Source: Zoroaster sp. YZ-2022
Lineage: Eukaryota > Echinodermata > Asteroidea > Forcipulatida > Zoroasteridae
Direction: 5' to 3'
Assembly: GCA_029582265.1 (NCBI GenBank)
Contig: CM055831.1
Coordinates: forward strand, 22,582,682-22,646,681
Length of the DNA: 64,000 nt
The translations under genes and the position numbers were made by a program. Below are positions 33,428 to 45,209 of the stretch, in pieces; positions within the stretch are counted from its first letter, which is position 1; each line of letters opens with the position of its first letter. Below the pieces are notes generated by a model that did not search any database, was not told the DNA's origin, and was given only the letters and a program-made list of their open reading frames with translations.

Positions 33428-33927
33428 NNNNNNNNNNNNNNNNNNNNNNNNNNNNNNNNNNNNNNNNNNNNNNNNNNNNNNNNNNNNNNNNNNNNNNNNN
33501 NNNNNNNNNNNNNNNNNNNNNNNNNNNNNNNNNNNNNNNNNNNNNNNNNNNNNNNNNNNNNNNNNNNNNNNNNNNNNNNNNNNNNNNNNNNNNNNNNNNN
33601 NNNNNNNNNNNNNNNNNNNNNNNNNNNNNNNNNNNNNNNNNNNNNNNNNNNNNNNNNNNNNNNNNNNNNNNNNNNNNNNNNNNNNNNNNNNNNNNNNNNN
33701 NNNNNNNNNNNNNNNNNNNNNNNNNNNNNNNNNNNNNNNNNNNNNNNNNNNNNNNNNNNNNNNNNNNNNNNNNNNNNNNNNNNNNNNNNNNNNNNNNNNN
33801 NNNNNNNNNNNNNNNNNNNNNNNNNNNNNNNNNNNNNNNNNNNNNNNNNNNNNNNNNNNNNNNNNNNNNNNNNNNNNNNNNNNNNNNNNNNNNNNNNNNN
33901 NNNNNNNNNNNNNNNNNNNNNNNNNNN
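33428..33927. other. Assembly gap, 500 N
   Basis: Exactly 500 unknown bases, the size of a conventional placeholder. True length is unknown. It separates the GPCR array from block A. Confidence 0.98.
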
Positions 33928-34802
33928 GGGCCCACCAGTTGAGCACAGACGACGCGCAGTGGAGAAATACAATTAGCTACTCCAGATCTTTGACACGGGA
34001 TACAACGGAAGGCTAAAGGGAACTAGACGAGAGCTGTTCAACTTGGAACATTGTGGTGGGCCCATCAGGTTTTTTTAAATGTCTGACCAGCGTAAGCATT
34101 AATTCCGTATTGATATACAGGGTCAGGAAGTGAGATATGAGAGGCCCGATTTGAGAGGTCACGTGCAAGAAGCAACAAAGGCTTAAATAAAACACAAAAG
34201 CCGTGTAGTAAAGTTAAACGTTTTCTTTTTTTTTAGGTTTTACATTTGCAGACAAATCTGATCAATTTGTCTGGGTGCTAAAACCTATTCAAAACTGTTG
34301 AAATGTTAAATATTTTGTTAACAATAATACCACTGTGAATTTCAAAGAAGTCTAGCTGAGGGAACTCATAAAAGCATATTCATATGTAAAATCAACCTTG
34401 TATAAAACAAAGATAATATTGTGAATTGGAAGACACCATACTGATAATTAATTCATAACCTAGTTATCACTCTTCCTTAATTTATTTTGTAGATATCTAT
34501 ATCCCCAAATTCCTCATTAACTACATTACGGGTTTAATATTATAGTTTGTCCATTTTGAATTATTAATTAAATTTGTTTGAAGTTAATCTGATTGTCAGT
34601 TTGATTTTCTTTCTTTTCTTACCTTGTCCTTGGATTGGTTTTGGCAAACTACCCTTTTATTACTTAGGTAAGTCTCAGCATTTCAGGTGCGCGTTACAGA
34701 GCCATTTGCCCATTTCCCCCTAGATCCGCACAAGGGGCTTAGGGGGGCCTACTTAGTAAAATAGTAACTATTCTTGGCTACGGGCATACTATGTAAATCT
34801 AA

Positions 34803-35850
34803 TATGTGCATGGCCATATCAAACATATGCATACATCCACCAACTCTTGGCTACAGGCATACTGTGTGAATCTAATCTGTGCATGCCCCTGTCAAACATA
34901 TGCATACATCCACCAACTCTTGGCTACAGGCATACTGTGTGAATCTAATCTGTGCATGCCCCTGTCAAACATACGCATGCATCCACCAACTCTTGGCTAC
35001 AGGCATACTGTGTGAATCTAATCTGTGCATGCCCCTGTCAAACATACGCATGCATCCACCAACTCTTGGCTACAGGCATACTGTGTGAATCTAATCTCTG
35101 CATGCCCCTGTCAAACATACGCATGCATCCACCAACTCTGGGCTACAGGCATACTGTGTGAATCTAATCTCTGCATGCCCCTGTCAAACATACGCATGCA
35201 TCCACCAACTCTGGGCTACAGGCATACTGTGTGAATCTAATCTGTGCATGCCCCTGTCAAACATATGCATGCATCCACCAACTCTGGGCTACAGGCATAC
35301 TGTGTGAATCTAATCTGTGCATGCCCATATCAAACATACGCATACATCCACCGACTCTTGGCTACAGGCATACTGTGTGAATCTAATCTGTGCATGCCCA
35401 TATCAAACATATGCATACATCCACCAACTCTTGGCTACAGGCATACTGTGTGAATCTAATCTGTGCATGCCCATATCAAACATACGCATACATCCACCAA
35501 CTCTTGGCTACAGGCATACTGTGTGAATCTAATCTGTGCATGCCCCTGTCAAACATATGCATACATCCACCAACTCTTGGCTACAGGCATACTGTGTGAA
35601 TCTAATCTGTGCATGCCCCTGTCAAACATATGCATACATCCACCAACTCTTGGCTACAGGCATACTATGTGAATCTAATCTGTGCATGCCCATATCAAAC
35701 ATGCATACATCCACCAACTCTTTGCTACAGGCATACTGTGTGAATCTAATCTGTGCATGCCCATATGGAGCATACACATAAATGCTAATCCACCAACTAT
35801 AATCTTGGCTACAGGTATACTATGTGAATCTGCGCATGCCCATATTAAAC
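34803..35850 (+). repeat. 73-bp satellite, array A (about 14 copies)
   Basis: The unit runs TTGGCTACAGGCATACTGTG, TGAATCTAATCTGTGCATGC, CCCTGTCAAACATATGCATA, CATCCACCAACT. Because 73 is not a multiple of three, every frame is visited and overlapping 69-codon frames appear; they are not genes. Two subfamilies alternate (CCCCTGTCAAAC and CCCATATCAAAC). The array ends about 120 bp before the C1q proximal promoter. Confidence 0.93.
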
Positions 35851-35974
35851 ATCACCATTTAAAATAAATAACTAAATAAATAAAAACAGGCAGTGGTATA
35901 TTACAATGCTTTTAGTTGCATATATCCTAAGCCACCAATAAGAAATAGTCACTGCCACTAGGTCGGTGATAATC

Positions 35975-35984
35975 ATCACGTGAT
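35975..35984. promoter_or_regulatory. ATCACGTGAT palindrome (E-box) in C1q gene A promoter
   Basis: A perfect CACGTG E-box inside a 10-bp palindrome about 90 bp upstream of the TATA-like box, followed by TCGCGTGATGG and flanked by GTGATT/AATCAC elements. It is conserved at 54233-54242 in block B. It could bind bHLH-Zip factors of the Myc/Max/MITF/TFE type; this is inference. Confidence 0.45.
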
Positions 35985-36064
35985 GTGTGATTGACATCGC
36001 GTGATGGTAAATCACAATCTAGGCCGAACACTTTTGGGTCACTGTTATCGAAATTTAAGAGAAG

Positions 36065-36071
36065 ATAAAAG
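36065..36071 (+). promoter_or_regulatory. TATA-like box of C1q gene A
   Basis: ATAAAAG in AGAAGATAAAAGGCG, about 30 bp before GCACAGCTCATAAC, a likely start region, and about 85 bp before a strong donor. Conserved at 54323-54329 in B. Confidence 0.55.
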
Positions 36072-36094
36072 GCGTAGCTACCTGCCGCACAGCT

Positions 36095-37246
36095 CATAAC
36101 TTCTATACACCGTGACTGATTGAGGATACAACCAAGAACGACATACCAAGGTAAGTGCTTTCTAAGAACTAACTATTTGAAATTCAAATTTGGCCATAGC
36201 ATACGAAACTAATCAAATAGGCTTATATTTGTCAACATAATATCATAAGGTTTGGATCCCAGTGGTATTGCTGAGTTGAAAAATGTAATAGGTTTGTCAA
36301 TTTCGTGAGCATACATTATAAACGTGTAAATATTAATTTATGAACCAATTATAAAAATCATACATATTTACAGTAAAACCATGTTTCTAGTCACGATTAT
36401 TTTGAGAAATGTATAGTTGTAAGGCATTTGTTTGTCACTTCCTCAAGTCAATAGCAATTTTCTGATGAAAGGGGTGTGGGGGTATGTGACACCCCCAATA
36501 TTTGTTCTCAGTCGGCATTAGGAGCCTCAGTCAGCAAATAAAACCACAAAATAAAACATCGAAGCAGGCTTGTGGATTTTGTGCCAAAGATGATTATTAT
36601 TAAACATTTTTGTGGGGAGGGGATTTTTCACGCCTATCCCCACCCCGTTTGGTGATTTTTCGTGTTTTATCCACGGCCTATCCCCCTTCAAACTTTCTCA
36701 CACTCCCCCCTCCCCCGCCCTTGGTAAGAAATATAATTTTTTTAATTTTGAAGACTTTTCCAGAACAATTTCCCCACTTAATATAGGTCTATAGGTAATT
36801 CACAAAATGTTGAATTATATGTTTTTTGTTTTGTTCACATTCGGCTTGCTTTTGTGCGAACTTACTGTTCTAAAGAATTCCAGTACGCAGATGAAGCAGA
36901 CTTTCAAAATCAATGAAATCTGATCGGTCCGTCGCTTACGGAAAATATGGAAACTTTTATAATAGATCAAATTATTATATCAAAGGTGCAATTACCATTT
37001 AATAATTAGCATTGGTTTAATGTAAAGTATGTATGTACATCCATACTTATGTACCGTATCAACTGTTCATATTTCTTGGCGGGAAAATGTAGTAATTCAT
37101 TTCATATATTTTCTGAAATCAGACCAACCGAATTCAGTGTCAGTGCATCCGAATCTAACAACATTGTTTCGTGTATACAACATCTCTTTCATAATTTCTT
37201 TTGCTTTAATATTTATGAAATCGTTGATTTTATATTTCTTATTTAG
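36095..37246 (+). other. C1q gene A non-coding exon 1 (about 36095-36150) and intron 1 (36151-37246)
   Basis: The donor is CCAAG|GTAAGTGC at 36150/36151. The acceptor TTTCTTATTTAG ends at 37246, so the start codon is the first triplet of exon 2. The exon 1 start is inferred from TATA spacing. The intron holds a C-rich repeat near 36610-36730 (CCACGGCCTATCCCCC) and no gene. In B a Tc1-type MITE lengthens the intron. Confidence 0.65.
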
Positions 37247-38059
37247 ATGCAGGTGACAATTACTACTATCCTGGTTTTGGCTCTGATGTACGTAAAGGTG
37301 GTGTTGGCTACAGCACAACCGGAACAGGAAGTATCTTGTCGTTCATGTTGCTCCATTCCCGCTGGAATTCCAGGAACACCTGGGATACCCGGAAACCATG
37401 GACCCTACGGACCCATCGGACCCAAGGGAGATGCGGGGTCTCCTGGTGTTGGCGTACCTGGGGTGAAGGGAGACATGGGATCAGACGGATTGATGGGTGA
37501 ACCAGGTGCTACAGGAGAACGTGGCCCGAAAGGAGAGCAAGGTGTCGGTCAGCCAGGGAAACAAGGACCTCGAGGATTGCCTGGGTTGGCTGGTTTGAAG
37601 GGAGAGAGGGGGGTCCCCGGACCAGCTGGGCTGCAGGGACGAAATGGGGAATCGGGAATACGTACAAGACGTCCTGCATTCACTGCGGTGAGAAACACCG
37701 CCTACAGCTCTTCATCCATCTCTGTACCTTTTCCATTTGAAGATACAATCTTGAAAGAGGAAGGGACAGACTTTGACTTGTCCACCGGCACGTTCACGTG
37801 TAATGTCTCTGGGACATACGTATTTATGTTTTCATTCTGTAAAAGCAGAACTTCATTTAGCTTGGTTGTTCGTTTGATGAAGAATGATCAATACATTGTT
37901 AGTGGATATGCAAACGAGGCTGGGAATAATAAACAAGTGAGCAACAGTGCGGTTGTTTTGCTGCAGCAGGGAGATCGTGTGTACGTAGGTGCATATGGTG
38001 ATGTGTATAGCAATGGACGTCAGACTTCATTTACTGGTTTCCTGTTGTACGAAAATTAG
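37247..38059 (+). CDS. Secreted collagen-like C1q-domain protein, gene A
   Basis: 270 residues. Signal peptide about 1-23 (hydrophobic [13 protein letters not shown]). Cysteines 31, 34 and 35 probably cross-link chains. A collagen stretch of Gly-X-Y from about 40 to 137 has two imperfections (around GVGVPG and GEQGVGQPG), and a C1q globular head spans about 143-270: RRPAFTAV start, [18 protein letters not shown] core with an N186 sequon, QQGDRVYV and a terminal SFTGFLLY. Such proteins form trimers and higher oligomers; invertebrate members act as secreted pattern-recognition lectins, though role here is inferred. The coding region is a single exon behind a spliced 5' UTR. The head differs from gene B far more than the collagen part or the surrounding non-coding DNA does. 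Confidence 0.93.
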   Translation: MQVTITTILVLALMYVKVVLATAQPEQEVSCRSCCSIPAGIPGTPGIPGNHGPYGPIGPKGDAGSPGVGVPGVKGDMGSDGLMGEPGATGERGPKGEQGVGQPGKQGPRGLPGLAGLKGERGVPGPAGLQGRNGESGIRTRRPAFTAVRNTAYSSSSISVPFPFEDTILKEEGTDFDLSTGTFTCNVSGTYVFMFSFCKSRTSFSLVVRLMKNDQYIVSGYANEAGNNKQVSNSAVVLLQQGDRVYVGAYGDVYSNGRQTSFTGFLLYEN

Positions 38060-38892
38060 AAAACCGGAAAACAATAACAGAAATCAACAAAAATCATAGC
38101 AAAAATACCAAATTTAAAATGCGACCAATCAGAGAAGCACGGAAGCTTAACTCAATCATACCCTCAAAATACTTGGTGGGATTGTTAATATGCCAATTAT
38201 GCCCTAACTGAATCTAATATAAATATTTGGAGTTGATCGAAGGGAAATCGAAGCTTTTACAACACGAACAAGTTTCAGTATTTATAGGCAAATTCAAATA
38301 AGCTGGGTAAAATGTAATGAAATAATCCAGGACGAATATATACAGATTTAAGAAGTCTATGACTTTAGACGTGTTTGACATTCTTATAACATTTTGCTTT
38401 AAAGACGTTATTTCCCTTGCTTTTTGCTATTTTACCGGAATGTTCTAATTTTTCTTGTAACGTTACTAATTTACTTGTGGGAAGGAAAAACAAATACGAT
38501 ACAAGTGTATCGTTCACAAATTACTCTCGAGACTGAGCATGGTTTTATAATATGTCCCGAAATGAATGTATGACATGGTCCAGTCATAAAATCATTTCGG
38601 CACTTATTTATTAAACCAAACTTCTAACCAGTATTTTGTTATAAACGTAGCTCATTTCAAAATATTTGTTTTCCTTTCTAAAAGAACATTAGCTATGATC
38701 CAGTTAGCATCACATTTCCACTAAATGTTCATTCCAGTAACTTGAAAAAAAAGAAGATATATTTAATGTATATTCATGCATATCGTTCTGACGATGATTA
38801 GACGCCATGTTTCTCCCCGAACCGCATTCTCACTTAGCGACAGTTGAGATACGAGTTGTGCGATTAGGTTCTTTCAGAACCTGTACCTCACT
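38060..38892. other. 3' flank of C1q gene A, non-coding
   Basis: AT-rich sequence collinear with 56610-57440. No further exon seen. Confidence 0.6.
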
Positions 38893-39066
38893 TACACTGC
38901 AAAAACTGTGGTATTAAAAACTACACCATTGGTGTTTATATTAGGCAACTCGCATAACATAAACACCATGGAAGAATAAAGTTGACACCACTAGTGTTAT
39001 TTTAACACCTCAGTTTTTGCAAGGTAGAGATAGTTGAGATAAACACATGGTGTTACCGCAAACCGA
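38810..39066. repeat. GGTTC-TTTTCAGAACC repeat family copy (A)
   Basis: Matches CATTCTCACTTAGCGACAGT, GATAAGGTTCTTTTCAGAAC and CATGGTGTTACCGCAAACCG. It is split by the 130-bp MITE at 38895. Other copies: 28905-29095, 50190-50360, 50840-50995, 57380-57490 and 63740-64000. Confidence 0.7.
38895..39024. mobile_element. 130-bp palindromic MITE with TA duplication (A only)
   Basis: Ends CACTGCAAAAACTGTGG and, inverted, CCTTGCAAAAACTGAGG. TA flanks both sides (38893-38894, 39025-39026). The uninterrupted form CACTTAGAGATAGTTGAG exists at 29053, and the B position near 57440 lacks the insert. The interior is also largely self-complementary (GTGTTTATATT...AACATAAACAC). TA targeting suggests mobilisation by a Tc1/mariner-type transposase. 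Confidence 0.85.
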
Positions 39067-39357
39067 AACTTTATCAATACTCCACAATGCAAAGCCTTAT
39101 ATCTTATAATTATAGCCATGCAAATAGAGCTATTAGTTTTTAGTAGGAAAATTTGGAACCCCTCAATAGTAAAGGCAAAAAAAATTAATTCTTAATATGA
39201 TACCAATGTATAGCAGGTGTGGAAATCATTATGACACAAATAATCTAACAAATTTAGTTAACAAAGTGCGCTCTTTTTGTCAACTATTATGAAGGCAATG
39301 CAGTTTTTATTAGAAAATGAGCTGATTTTTTTACGTAAGTTAGTTTCCTTCTTACTA

Positions 39358-39630
39358 CTCTCACTGGCCATAAGTATTGCAACATTGAAATTCACACCAA
39401 AGTTCAGTTTGGAGAACTGTGTTACAATAATTTATTTTATTTTATTTACACTACTTAAGACTTCTTGAAAGTGCCTGTGTTTTGAAGTCAATGTTCTTTT
39501 TTACTGTTCTTGCTCGGAAACAAAGTCCTTCAATACTTTGTCGGGTAACCATGTGACCTGATAATTGCTGCCATCCGTCTAGGCAATGTCTCGTACAAAT
39601 TCATATTGCAATACTTTTGGCCAGTGAGTG
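39358..39630. mobile_element. 273-bp Tc1/mariner-like MITE, insertion in A
   Basis: Terminal CTCTCACTGGCC and, inverted, CACTCACTGGCC. TA flanks at 39356-39357 and 39631-39632. The B equivalent near 57758 is uninterrupted (CCTTACTAGAAATG), proving an insertion in A. The same element lies at 55323-55595 in B at a different site. Confidence 0.9.
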
Positions 39631-39952
39631 TAGAAATGAACGCACATAAAGACATTAAATCAAAACTATGCCGTACTTTGTTTAAGCAATATATCATGTC
39701 TACCTTTACACAAAAGCATATAAACCCGAGATTAATTAGATCTAGATCTAGACCCGCCTTGATTGTTTCCAGATGAAGTGCACCTTAGAAGATTTGTGTA
39801 ATCATTAATATCATTATTATGTATTAATTACGCTTTAACTGTGTATTTAGCCATCCATGGGCATGTATCTCTGTTAGGCCCGTTCTCTGAATTTCTGATG
39901 AGGGTTGAGCCGCTCTAACATACTGACAGCAGAACGTGGTGTAATCACCATC

Positions 39953-40179
39953 CAGCGGTGTAGCCAGGACTTTTTCAGTGGGGGGGGGGGGGGCACAGAG
40001 GGGTGCATTGCTTTTCAGTGAGGGGGCCCAGGGGTATGGGTTTTTCCCTTTTCTTTATCTTTTCTGTTTTTTGGGGCACTATGAGGATTTTTCGTGGGGG
40101 GGCACCTGGGGGGCACTGGAAATTTGTGGGGGGGGGGGGCACGTTCCCCCCAGGCCCGCCCCCCGTGACTACGCCGCTG
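39953..40179. mobile_element. 227-bp hAT-type MITE (A only)
   Basis: Ends CAGCGGTGTAGCCAGG and, inverted, CAGCGGCGTAGTCACG. The 8-bp duplication TCACCATC lies at 39945-39952 and 40180-40187. The B site near 58208 has a single AATCACCATC. G- and C-rich interior. An 8-bp target duplication with CAG...CTG ends is characteristic of hAT elements. Confidence 0.9.
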
Positions 40180-40377
40180 TCACCATCCTTTATGAACTGC
40201 TCATCAACGCGTGATTAGAAAAAACATTGTTTTCGAAAAAGTGAACCTCAGTAGTATTTGGAGGGGATGGAGTGTGCACGCCCTCTTCGCACACCCCCTG
40301 CGGATACGGGCCTGTCTTGCACTATTATAATGCTTCTTATAAGGTAATATGATTGCAAAATAAGCATGAAAAGTGAG

Positions 40378-40479
40378 TTGTTGTCCTCTTTCGGCTGCTC
40401 CCGTTAGGGGTCGCCACAGTGGATCATGATCCGCATATTTGATTTGGCGCAACCCTCCCATTTATCCGGGCTTGGGACC
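40378..40479. mobile_element. Short retroposon with 16-bp target duplication (A only)
   Basis: 102 bp flanked by AAGCATGAAAAGTGAG on both sides (40362-40377, 40480-40495). B has one copy only (near 58393). The insert has CTCTTTCGGCTGCTCCCGTT, GGGGTCGCCACAGTGGATCA and, at the other end, CAACCCTCCCATTTATCCGG. I recognise these as parts of a repeat common in fish and several invertebrate genomes, apparently with its middle deleted. Long duplication means target-primed retroposition. Confidence 0.82.
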
Positions 40480-41180
40480 AAGCATGAAAAGTGAGTAATT
40501 GTAATAAATGTTGAAGACAATTATACAGATATATGCAATAAAACAAAGCTCATGCAGTGAACAAAACATATCAAAATACCAAGTGTTTTGCATTAAGAAA
40601 TTTGTTGGTGATCTTTCGAGAGGTTCGTTCGATTTGTTCTATTTTCATCGACTATCCTTTTTTGTTTTCGGAAGAGGCTGACATGGCTCTAAAAAGTGTG
40701 GAATGCATGTCCCTCAATGTAAAATCAATCGGCGCTATTATGGACGGGGAAATGGGGATGGTCGATTCTTGTTCCAGTGTCCCAACAAGTCTGGTCACGG
40801 CTGTAGATCCGCCTGTGCGAGTGCGTAGCCGCTGCGTGGGGGCCCACAACGAAATTGTCTTGACTCTGGATGCTCTCTGGTATGTTCTGACCGCTTTATG
40901 AATATTTTTGTTGTTGCAAGAAAAAATGGGTAACCTACTCCTCAGAAATTAAAATATCCCAACATAATTATTTAGTGATTTTTATTTATTTATGGGTGAT
41001 CAAAAAGTGTGTGGGGATGTTAAAAATGGAGGGGACATGCCCCATGCCCCGCCCCCTCCCCCTCACAGATCAACACCTATGTTAGCCTATTAGCACACAA
41101 CATTGTAATCGGGGTCAGGGAGGTTTCCACTGTCCCAAGAATTTTGTCCCTGATTGTAGATGCTGAAAATGTTATTCATA

Positions 41181-41637
41181 TAGTCAGGGAATATTGAAAA
41201 AATCTGGGAACAAATTCCTTACCAAGAAATTTCTTCACCAATGTGTTTGTAAGGGTGTCCACTAACATATTTCAAAAAGTTTAAATTCAAGTCCCCTAGG
41301 GGAACCCGTGACAGGGGTCAATGACCTTTGCTAAGATCAAATGTTTCTTATATTTACATTCTGGGTCACAGTATCCGACAGGAAGCATCAACATTATTCA
41401 AAGTAGGCTCATTTTAAAGCTAAGAACATATCTGACATGGTGATACCTACAACAAATAAATATGTTAAAAAAGTTTATACAATTTTGAGCAAAAAACATA
41501 ATTTTTTGTCATTTTTGTGGTAAAAATTTACTTTTCTGGTCTACAATTCGTCTTCTAGTTAGATACCCCTTCGTTTAATTGTTCTGAAAGTTTCCAGCAA
41601 ACTGCCCCAGATATGCAGCCTTAATGTATTATAAGTA
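41181..41637 (+). repeat. Left long inverted arm of the XPG element
   Basis: Pairs with 44748-45209 in inverse orientation. A partial internal echo (ACCAAGAAATCTCTTCACCA) recurs at 41808-41850, a subterminal repeat. Confidence 0.88.
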
Positions 41638-41877
41638 AAACATACTGGTATTTATAAAATTGAAATTCTGAAAGGTCACTGACCTTTATTGTTTTCCCTT
41701 ATTGTAACATAAATTGTAATAACCGTTACTGGGAATCCGGAATCGGTTACCATCGGTTCGTCCGCTTTCGTTTTGTCCTCTAATTTTCAAACCTATGCTC
41801 TAACTCTACCAAGAAATCTCTTCACCAATATGTTTGTATGGGTTTAAATCGATACTGCTCCACAAATGTAAAATACC

Positions 41878-43956
41878 TCAGCAGTCGAGGTCTGAGTCTT
41901 CTCCAGACTCTACATCATCAGGGATACAGTTCATACATGTAATGCCTTTACAACCTCCGCATGCTGAGATACACTTGACACCATTCTTCTTGCAGTTGCA
42001 CCGCCGGTTGCTGCAATCTCCAGCACAATCGCAGGTCGTGAACCGGAGCAGCTCCTCAGGAGCCATGGGGTCTACTGTTGGAACTGGTTCATAACCACGA
42101 ACCCTACTGTCCATCCATAGTCACTGGGGTCCAAAGACATGCTCTGCAGCAGCATCCAGTCCCGGGTTTGGAGATAGGCACGGAGAGAATGCTCAGCAGC
42201 TGCACCTCTGTTGGAGTGTAGAGTCTCTGGTTTGATCAGCCCGGCCGCCGCCTTCCGCGAGAACATGTTGTATCGAATTTCACCAAAGTAATACCTGGTT
42301 CATGGTAAATGTGCTGGAAAATCACAATACCAGCCCTGATCACCACGTCCTTAGTAGCCCGTACGTCAAGGAAGATGTCCATATGTTTATCAATGTCTCC
42401 TGCACAAAACCTGTCAAATAGAGAAGTTTTCCCGTGGCCCCGATTGCAGAAACTGTATCACAACCGGTGAAGGCGTGAGTAAAAGAGCAGGTAGCGCCTC
42501 TGTCTTTCAGAGAGAGCTTCTCGGATCCTCCTGACATCGTAAGAGCCCTTCGATGTGGTTAAGAAGAGTGGATGGTTGGTGCTTGAGCTATGGTGTACCA
42601 GCATTATTAGCACGTCCGCGTCTTCCGCCCGCACCTGAAAATAGAATAAGATATGAGCAAAGCGTCTTGAACTTTGCAAACACGGTGAACTTAACCATTG
42701 AAAAGCTATTTAACTATGCTACTCTTCTTTATGAGGATAAATGCACTTTCATAACAATGTGGCACATCAAAATACAAGTGACGTTACAAAATGACGATCA
42801 TGTGTTTACTGATGCCCAGTGCAGCACAACATTTGCATTTGCCAAATTAAAAACAAAATTAGCATTGCTCTTCTTTTTTATTTAACTCAGTTAATTAGTT
42901 TTATATGCCAATGTCAATGTTTTTTTGTTTTGTTTTATCAACACAGAAACCAGTAAAGTAATCGTAGTTGATGTAGTAAAATACCTGCACACAATTTTAC
43001 TGACCTCAACAGAGTCATCTGTAGGCAGCCAGTGCCGCTCTCACAATCGAAGTGTCAGCATCATTGTCGCACTGCTCCACGGTGATCTGACATTTCCGGA
43101 ATGTTGAAGAGAGGAGATGGATGAGCTCACTCTTGTTATGAGTGTTGTCCATGAACTTTGCCTTTGGTGTCAAATGTATCATATCCGGTCGAATCTGTAG
43201 ATCACAGCAGGAGTTCTGGTACGCCGGATGTGGTCGTGATCTTTTGGCGAGCTGTTATAGCCATCGAAGACCACAGTGATCTTCTGAGACCGACGGCCGA
43301 GACACTGCACGTAGCTCAGGTAACTGTCAGCAATCTCCTGCCAAGTCTGACCTTGTTCCCACTTCACCATGTAGAGAAGCCATCCGCCATCAACCACCAG
43401 ACTGGAGCAGGCTTGGTCAGTGAGGTCAAGCGGATCGGTCAACTCCTTCAGGCTAGTCTTGGAAAAGCCTGCCTTGTTCGCCTTGTTCATTTTCTGATCT
43501 TTGTTGCTGAACAAGGACAAGGGGAAGGAGTCAGCTCATACTTAAGCTTTGTCTCGACTGTCATATGCCGTTGGGAGAAAATTATCAGTCGGTTGAACAA
43601 CTTGAGTGAGTTTAGTTGAATCTTCTTCTCATTGACCTTGGGAATCTTTCTGAGCGATGACAGGGCCTGTACCTTGAACTTCACCTGCATGGCAGATGTC
43701 ACTGACTTTCCGTCCAGCTTTATGTGCATCTCCTCCCTACTTCAGCTGCTCTCTCAGCGTTGACTGTGTCATCTGTAGTGCTCGTGAATCCTGTTGAGAA
43801 GGATACAAGCAAATGCTTGTCTCGATCGTGGTCGAAGGGATTGTTCTCCTCGAACCACTTGAGGGCATGTCCAATCGCTTCAGCGTCTCGCTTCATCCGT
43901 GTTTTGGCTCTATGGCATGTACATGTATAGTGTAAGAAACACAGGCTCTGTCTCAA
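41878..43956 (-). pseudogene. Decayed XPG/FEN1-like transposon gene with Cys-rich C-terminus
   Basis: Two exons on the minus strand are recognisable: about 43956-43014 and 42634-41878. The donor GTCAGT follows GAG at 43014, and the acceptor TTCTATTTTCAG ends at 42635. Conserved pieces in order: an N-terminal domain with HALKWFEENNPFD; an XPG-N-like VVFDGYNS; an acidic CDNDADTSIVRAAL; DDSVE joined to VRAEDADVLIMLVHH; an XPG-I-like HAFTGCDTVSAIG; a HSLRAYLQTRDW segment; and a CxC cluster (CDCAGDC, CNCKKNG, CGGCKG). At least seven single-base frame breaks separate the pieces (near 43727, 43510, 43190, 43040, 42500, 42425, 42255 and 42105), so the gene is dead here. The order of motifs is that of a widespread invertebrate family with a flap-nuclease-like fold. 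Confidence 0.78.
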
Positions 43957-44747
43957 AGGTTACAAAACAAGATTCACCAAAGGAAAAAGTTTTTGACCAC
44001 AGCACTGGCATGATCAGTGCTTGCAAACTAAATAACTATCTACGAAATGAAGAATATCAATCAAGTTAAAACTACTACCGATTTATCTAAAATAATACTA
44101 AATAATTAATCAAATAAACCAATAAAAACAGTGTTCCTAAGTCACTTAAGAGAACCACCAAATTCAAGTAAACTCAGCAACTTTGTGAACAGTGAATATG
44201 CAATCAAATAAGAATATAAAGGAAACTAATTATATCAAAAGTATCTGAATCAATCATACACCTCACTTCTGTAATAATGCAATTATATGCTAACGAAGTT
44301 ATGAGTGACTAGAAGAAATGAATGAAATCTTTGCAATGGGAAATTAATATATTGTATTGTCATTGTTTTCAATACAATAAGGTGTCAAGTACACAACTGA
44401 TGAATGAATAAACCCTGAATACTGACTTTAAGTTAAGTTACAAATCGCATTTCTAAAATGAATCGGGTATTCACACAATGCAGGTGTTCTAGAGTGGCCT
44501 TCACAATACACACTGTACTGACCCAGCAGACTACTGGGTGGAAAATTGTTTGACTGTGGTGGTATAGTCTGTGGCTGCAGGTTCCAAAGTCCACTGCAGG
44601 CGGCTGTTGCTAAGCAACCTTAGTGCCTTAAAGACATAGCTTATCTAAGAAGTTTTAAAGTGACAGTTCACCAGTATGCAGCTAAATGAGAATGCAACTT
44701 AAATGCAGCACTAAGGAAACTATATTAATTCCAAAAATAACTGTCAC

Positions 44748-45209
44748 ACTTATATAATACATTAAGGCTGCATATCTGGGGCAGTTTGCTGGAAACTTTC
44801 AGAAAAATTAAACGAAGGGTATCTAACTAGAAGACGAATGTACACCAGAAAAGTAAATTTTACCCAAAAATATGACAAAAATTATGTTTTTGCTCAAAAT
44901 TCTGTAAACTTTTAACAGATTGATTTGGTTTAGGTATCACCATGTCAGATATGTTCTTAGCTTTAAAATGAGCCTACTTTGAATAATTTTGATGCTTCCT
45001 GTCGGATACTGTGACCCAGAATGTAAATATAAGAAACATTTGATCTTAACAGAGGTCATTGACCCCTGTCATGGGTTCCCCTAGGGGACTTGAATTTAAA
45101 CTTTTTGAAATGTATTAGTGGACACCCTTACAAACACATTGGTGAAGAAATTTCTTGGTAAGGAATTTGTTCCCAGATTTGCCAGATTTCTGATAATATT
45201 CCCTGACTA
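44748..45209 (-). repeat. Right long inverted arm of the XPG element
   Basis: Inverse copy of 41181-41637. Contains GCATATCTGGGGCAGTTTGC at its inner end. Confidence 0.88.

Noticed and set aside
33251..34016. Long frames of about 190-230 codons across the gap
   Set aside because: They consist almost wholly of unknown residues translated from N.
39277..40214. Short open frames near 39277-39468 and 39978-40214
   Set aside because: They overlap the Tc1-like MITE and the G-rich hAT MITE; B lacks them at these positions.
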